In this document: positions 5,268-7,513 of the stretch, in pieces | Numbering within the stretch: the first letter of the stretch is position 1 | Layout of the letters: every line of letters starts with the position of its first letter | Source of the DNA: Planctomycetota bacterium | GTDB taxonomy: Bacteria > Planctomycetota > Phycisphaerae > WQYP01 > JAJZKY01 | Length of the DNA stretch: 7,513 nt | Assembly (NCBI GenBank): GCA_021803885.1 | Contig: JAJZKY010000208.1 | Coordinates: 1 to 7,513, forward strand | Direction of reading: 5' to 3' | Position numbers and translations under genes: made by a program | The notes under the pieces: generated by a model | Databases searched by the model: none | Told to the model about the DNA's origin: nothing | Seen by the model: only the letters and a program-made list of their open reading frames with translations

Positions 5268-5957
5268 ATGATTAAGAAAGTAGTGGCTCTCCTCTGCGTT
5301 GCAGGTTGTGCAATTCCGGCGATGGCGGCACCGAGCCGTGACCAACTGGTGGCCCGTCTGAATGCGGCCAAGACAGTGATTCAGGAGATTGAATCGGTTC
5401 CGGACAAGGCGATTCCCGAGCAGATTACGGAAAGTGCGACGTGCGTGGGCGTGGTGCCCGGGATGCTCAAGGCGGCATTCATTTTTGGCGGTGAGCACGG
5501 AGAGGGTGTTGTCACCTGCCGTACCGGGCATGGCTGGAGCGCGCCTGTGTTTATCCAGATGACGGGCGGGTCCTGGGGACTGCAGATTGGCGGCCAGGCG
5601 ACGGACCTGGTGCTGGTAGCGGTGAATCAGAAGGGATTTCAGGATCTGTTGAACAGCAAGTTCAAGATTGGCGCGGGCGCTTCAGCGGCGGCCGGGCCGG
5701 TGGGCCGCAACGCGCAGATGGCCACGAACTGGAAGATGCAGTCGGAACTGCTCACCTGGTCGCGCAGCAAGGGGTTGTTTGCCGGCATCGATCTGAACGG
5801 CACGGTGGTGGCACAGAACCGGGACGCGACAGATGCATTTTACGGCGCGCATCACTCGATGGAAGCCATTCTGAAGGGTGAGGTGCTGCCTCCGGCGGCG
5901 GCGCGGCCGTTCCTTGAGACGGTGGCTCAGTACTTCAGGGAGAGCGTGCAGCACTGA
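5268..5957 (+). CDS. Exported SYLF-domain (YSC84/DUF500) protein
   Basis: The SYLF domain is a lipid-binding module known from yeast Ysc84/Lsb3 and mammalian SH3YL1; bacterial members are exported and their role is poorly defined. Residues 1-20 are a signal sequence: MIKK, then a hydrophobic core, then AMA before A21, a signal peptidase I site. An alternative is the VAGC at 11-14, which fits a lipobox and would make it a lipoprotein with a very short signal. SYLF landmarks follow in order: GGEHGEGVV (74-82), GSWGLQIGGQATDLVLV (101-117), GAGASAAAGPVGR (135-147) and SRSKGLFAGIDLNGTVV (165-181). The domain thus spans roughly 45-225 of 229 residues and appears complete. GGAG at 5258-5261 is 6 bases before the ATG. 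The gene has its own promoter candidate and terminator, so it is probably monocistronic. Confidence 0.9.
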   Translation: MIKKVVALLCVAGCAIPAMAAPSRDQLVARLNAAKTVIQEIESVPDKAIPEQITESATCVGVVPGMLKAAFIFGGEHGEGVVTCRTGHGWSAPVFIQMTGGSWGLQIGGQATDLVLVAVNQKGFQDLLNSKFKIGAGASAAAGPVGRNAQMATNWKMQSELLTWSRSKGLFAGIDLNGTVVAQNRDATDAFYGAHHSMEAILKGEVLPPAAARPFLETVAQYFRESVQH

Positions 5958-5982
5958 CCGGACGAGAGTTTTTCCTGCAATG

Positions 5983-6013
5983 AAGGCGGTTCCCTCGGGA
6001 ATCGCCTTTTTTT
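5983..6013 (+). terminator. Intrinsic terminator after the SYLF gene
   Basis: AAGGCGGTTCC (5983-5993) pairs with GGAATCGCCTT (5998-6008) around a CTCG tetraloop, an 11-bp stem with one G-U pair. It runs directly into T-rich DNA ending at 6013 (seven T at 6007-6013). It begins 26 bases after the stop codon. Confidence 0.92.
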
Positions 6014-6094
6014 ATCTGGGATTTAGTTTTCCGGCGTAACGGGCCGGTTTTGTTGAGGATTTACACTGACCAGAGTCCCCGGGAAGTCTGCTGG

Positions 6095-7003
6095 ATGCGA
6101 GAGAGGCTGGAATACAGCGCGGTTTGGGTGCTGGTGCACGCTTTGCGGCTGCTGCCACGCGGCATGGCACGGCGGGTGGCAGCGGCGCTGGGCGCTGCGG
6201 CCTGGCACGCAGTGCCGCGGCTTCGGCGGGTGGGTATGCGCAACCTGGAGCTGGCTTTCCCAGAGTGGCCAGAAGACAGGCGCACCGGCGTGCTGCGGCG
6301 GCTCTATCGGAACCTGGGCTGGCAACTGGCGGAATTCTGCCAGATGCCAAAGTATACGCGGGAAAGAGCGCAGCGGTTTATTCGTTATGAAGGGCTGGAG
6401 CATTACCTGGCGGTGCGGGAGCGCGGGCATGGGGTGATGATCGTAACCGGGCATCTGGGTGCGTGGGAGCTGTCGAGCTTCTGGCATTCGTTGATGGGGT
6501 ATCCGATGTCGATGGTGATTCGGCGGTTGGATAACGCCCGTGTGGATGGGCTCGTAAACGGGATCCGATGCCTGCATGGGAACCGCGTACTGCACAAGGA
6601 TGACTTCGCCCGCGGGCTGATTGGCGCGATGCGGCGGGGTGAGACGGTTGGCATCCTGATGGATACGAATATGACGCCACCGCAGGGCGTGTTTGTGCCA
6701 TATTTTGGACGTCTGGCGTGTACGGCGTCCGGACTGGCCCGCGTGGCGCGGAAGACGGGTGCGGCGGTGCTGCCGGGTTTCCTGCTATGGGAGGAAGCCG
6801 AGCGGAAATATGTACTGCATTTTGGGCCCGAGATGGAGGTTGCGCGGGATGGGACGGACGAAGACGACGCGGTGACCAACACGGCGCGGTTTACGGCAGT
6901 GATTGAGGATTACGTGCGGCGGTATCCTGACCAGTGGCTGTGGGTTCACCGGCGCTGGAAGACGCGGCCGGTGGGCGAGGAGCCGATCTACAACCGGAAA
7001 TAG
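6095..7003 (+). CDS. LpxL/HtrB-family lysophospholipid (lipid A secondary) acyltransferase
   Basis: Members of this family transfer a fatty acyl chain from acyl-ACP to lipid A precursors at the inner face of the cytoplasmic membrane. Numbering from ATG 6095 (302 aa, close to the usual ~300): residues 8-20 are a hydrophobic N-terminal anchor. NLELAFPEWPEDRR at 50-63 is the family lead-in. The catalytic HX4E motif is H120 and E125 in TGHLGAWEL, and D190 lies in LMDTNMTPPQGVFVPYFG (188-205). The terminal YPDQWLWVHRRWKTRP (277-292) is a strong family signature. The frame is open to a TTG at 6050, but those 15 extra residues lack family character and a binding site. ATG 6095 has only a weak GGAAG at 6082-6086, 8 bases upstream. 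lpxD follows after 10 bases, which supports a lipid A role. Which acyl position it modifies cannot be told. Confidence 0.9.
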   Translation: MRERLEYSAVWVLVHALRLLPRGMARRVAAALGAAAWHAVPRLRRVGMRNLELAFPEWPEDRRTGVLRRLYRNLGWQLAEFCQMPKYTRERAQRFIRYEGLEHYLAVRERGHGVMIVTGHLGAWELSSFWHSLMGYPMSMVIRRLDNARVDGLVNGIRCLHGNRVLHKDDFARGLIGAMRRGETVGILMDTNMTPPQGVFVPYFGRLACTASGLARVARKTGAAVLPGFLLWEEAERKYVLHFGPEMEVARDGTDEDDAVTNTARFTAVIEDYVRRYPDQWLWVHRRWKTRPVGEEPIYNRK

Positions 7004-7013
7004 AGGGGAACGG

Positions 7014-7513
7014 ATGAAGCTGACGGAGCTGGCAAGGGCACTGGGCGAGAGCTGCGAACTGAGTGGCCATGCTGACCCAGAGGTGCAGGGCGTGAGCAGT
7101 GCGAGGCTGGCGACGGCGGAGTCACTGGTGTTTGCCGAGGATGAGGCATCGCTGGCGGTGGCGCTTGATTCCATGGCGGCGGCGGTAGTGGTGAAGCCGG
7201 GCCTGGTGGATGCAGCAGCAGGCAGGAAGGCGCTTCTGGTGGCGCATCATCCGAAGCTGGTGTTTGCGCGGGCGGCGAAGCAGCTGCTGCCGGTTGCGAA
7301 AGCGGCGGGAGTGGATGAGTGCGCGGCAGTGAGTGAGACGGCGGTGCTGGGAGAGGGGGTTTTCATTGGGCCGTACGCCGTGATTGGGCCGGGCGCGTCG
7401 ATTGGCACGGGGACGCGGATTGAGGCTGGCGCCGTGATTGGCGAGGGTGTTCGCGTTGGCGCGGAGTGCCGGATTTATCCGCGGGTAGTGGTATATCCGG
7501 GGACCGAACTGGG
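7014..7513 (+). CDS. lpxD: UDP-3-O-acylglucosamine N-acyltransferase (LpxD), N-terminal half
   Basis: LpxD adds the N-linked hydroxyacyl chain to UDP-3-O-acylglucosamine, the third step of lipid A synthesis in the cytoplasm. It works as a homotrimer of left-handed beta-helices. The frame is open from ATG 7014 to the window end: 166 whole codons, about half of a typical ~340-residue LpxD. Residues 1-100 form the N-terminal uridine-binding domain, with VQGVSSARLATAESLVFAED at 24-43 and HPKLVFARAAKQLL at 79-92. From about 104 the hexapeptide repeats begin (VLGEGV FIGPYA VIGPGA SIGTGT, then RIEAGA VIGEGV). The catalytic His region lies beyond the window. The start is supported by AGGGGA at 7004-7009 and by the 10-base gap after the acyltransferase stop, which implies cotranscription. 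Another hexapeptide acyltransferase (LpxA) is less likely because LpxA lacks this N-terminal domain. Confidence 0.87.
   Translation, partial: MKLTELARALGESCELSGHADPEVQGVSSARLATAESLVFAEDEASLAVALDSMAAAVVVKPGLVDAAAGRKALLVAHHPKLVFARAAKQLLPVAKAAGVDECAAVSETAVLGEGVFIGPYAVIGPGASIGTGTRIEAGAVIGEGVRVGAECRIYPRVVVYPGTEL

Noticed and set aside
6031..6051. Second terminator-like hairpin (CCGGC/GCCGG followed by TTTT) after the SYLF gene
   Set aside because: The stem is only 5 bp with a 7-base loop and four T, and the strong terminator at 5983-6013 already does the job; chance is likely.
6050..6094. TTG at 6050 as the start of the acyltransferase
   Set aside because: No ribosome binding site precedes it and the added 15 residues are not family-like; ATG 6095 gives the normal length.

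Overview
The window is a GC-rich stretch in which all eight recognisable genes lie on the + strand. Codons ending in G or C dominate (gcg, ctg, gtg, cgg). The gene set points to a diderm (outer-membrane) bacterium that uses quinones for respiration: an EmrA-like adaptor, lipid A acylation genes and a complex I subunit. The sequence style and the free-standing nuoI next to ubiD suggest a soil Acidobacteriota of the Acidobacteriaceae type. That placement is inference, not proven by any marker here.

Layout. (1) 1-540: C-terminal part of an EmrA/HlyD-type efflux adaptor, closed by a clear intrinsic terminator at 564-593. (2) 708-1322: a Dps-type ferritin with all five classical ferroxidase ligands, with its own terminator at 1355-1392. 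(3) 1484-2437: a DedA membrane protein fused to a C-terminal rhodanese domain. (4) 2503-4077: a UbiD-family decarboxylase starting at TTG. (5) 4216-4719: nuoI, a two-[4Fe-4S] complex I subunit, detached from any other nuo gene. (6) 4720-5267: 548 bases with no convincing protein gene, but with several hairpins and a strong terminator at 5002-5037. (7) 5268-5957: an exported SYLF/YSC84-domain protein, with its own promoter candidate and a terminator at 5983-6013. (8) 6095-7003 and 7014-7513: an LpxL/HtrB-family acyltransferase followed 10 bases later by lpxD, which runs off the window end.

How they work together. ubiD and nuoI plausibly belong to one respiratory theme: quinone-ring decarboxylation and quinone-reducing complex I. 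The last pair makes and acylates lipid A and is almost certainly cotranscribed. The efflux adaptor, Dps, DedA-rhodanese and SYLF genes look like separate transcription units with envelope or stress roles; three of these four are followed by well-formed terminators.

No clearly new multi-gene system is visible. The points most worth checking are the structured 4720-5037 segment (a long 3' UTR or a small RNA), the nuoI start with a -10-like box and a palindrome overlapping the ATG, the DedA-rhodanese fusion, and a possible metal-ligand substitution in UbiD.
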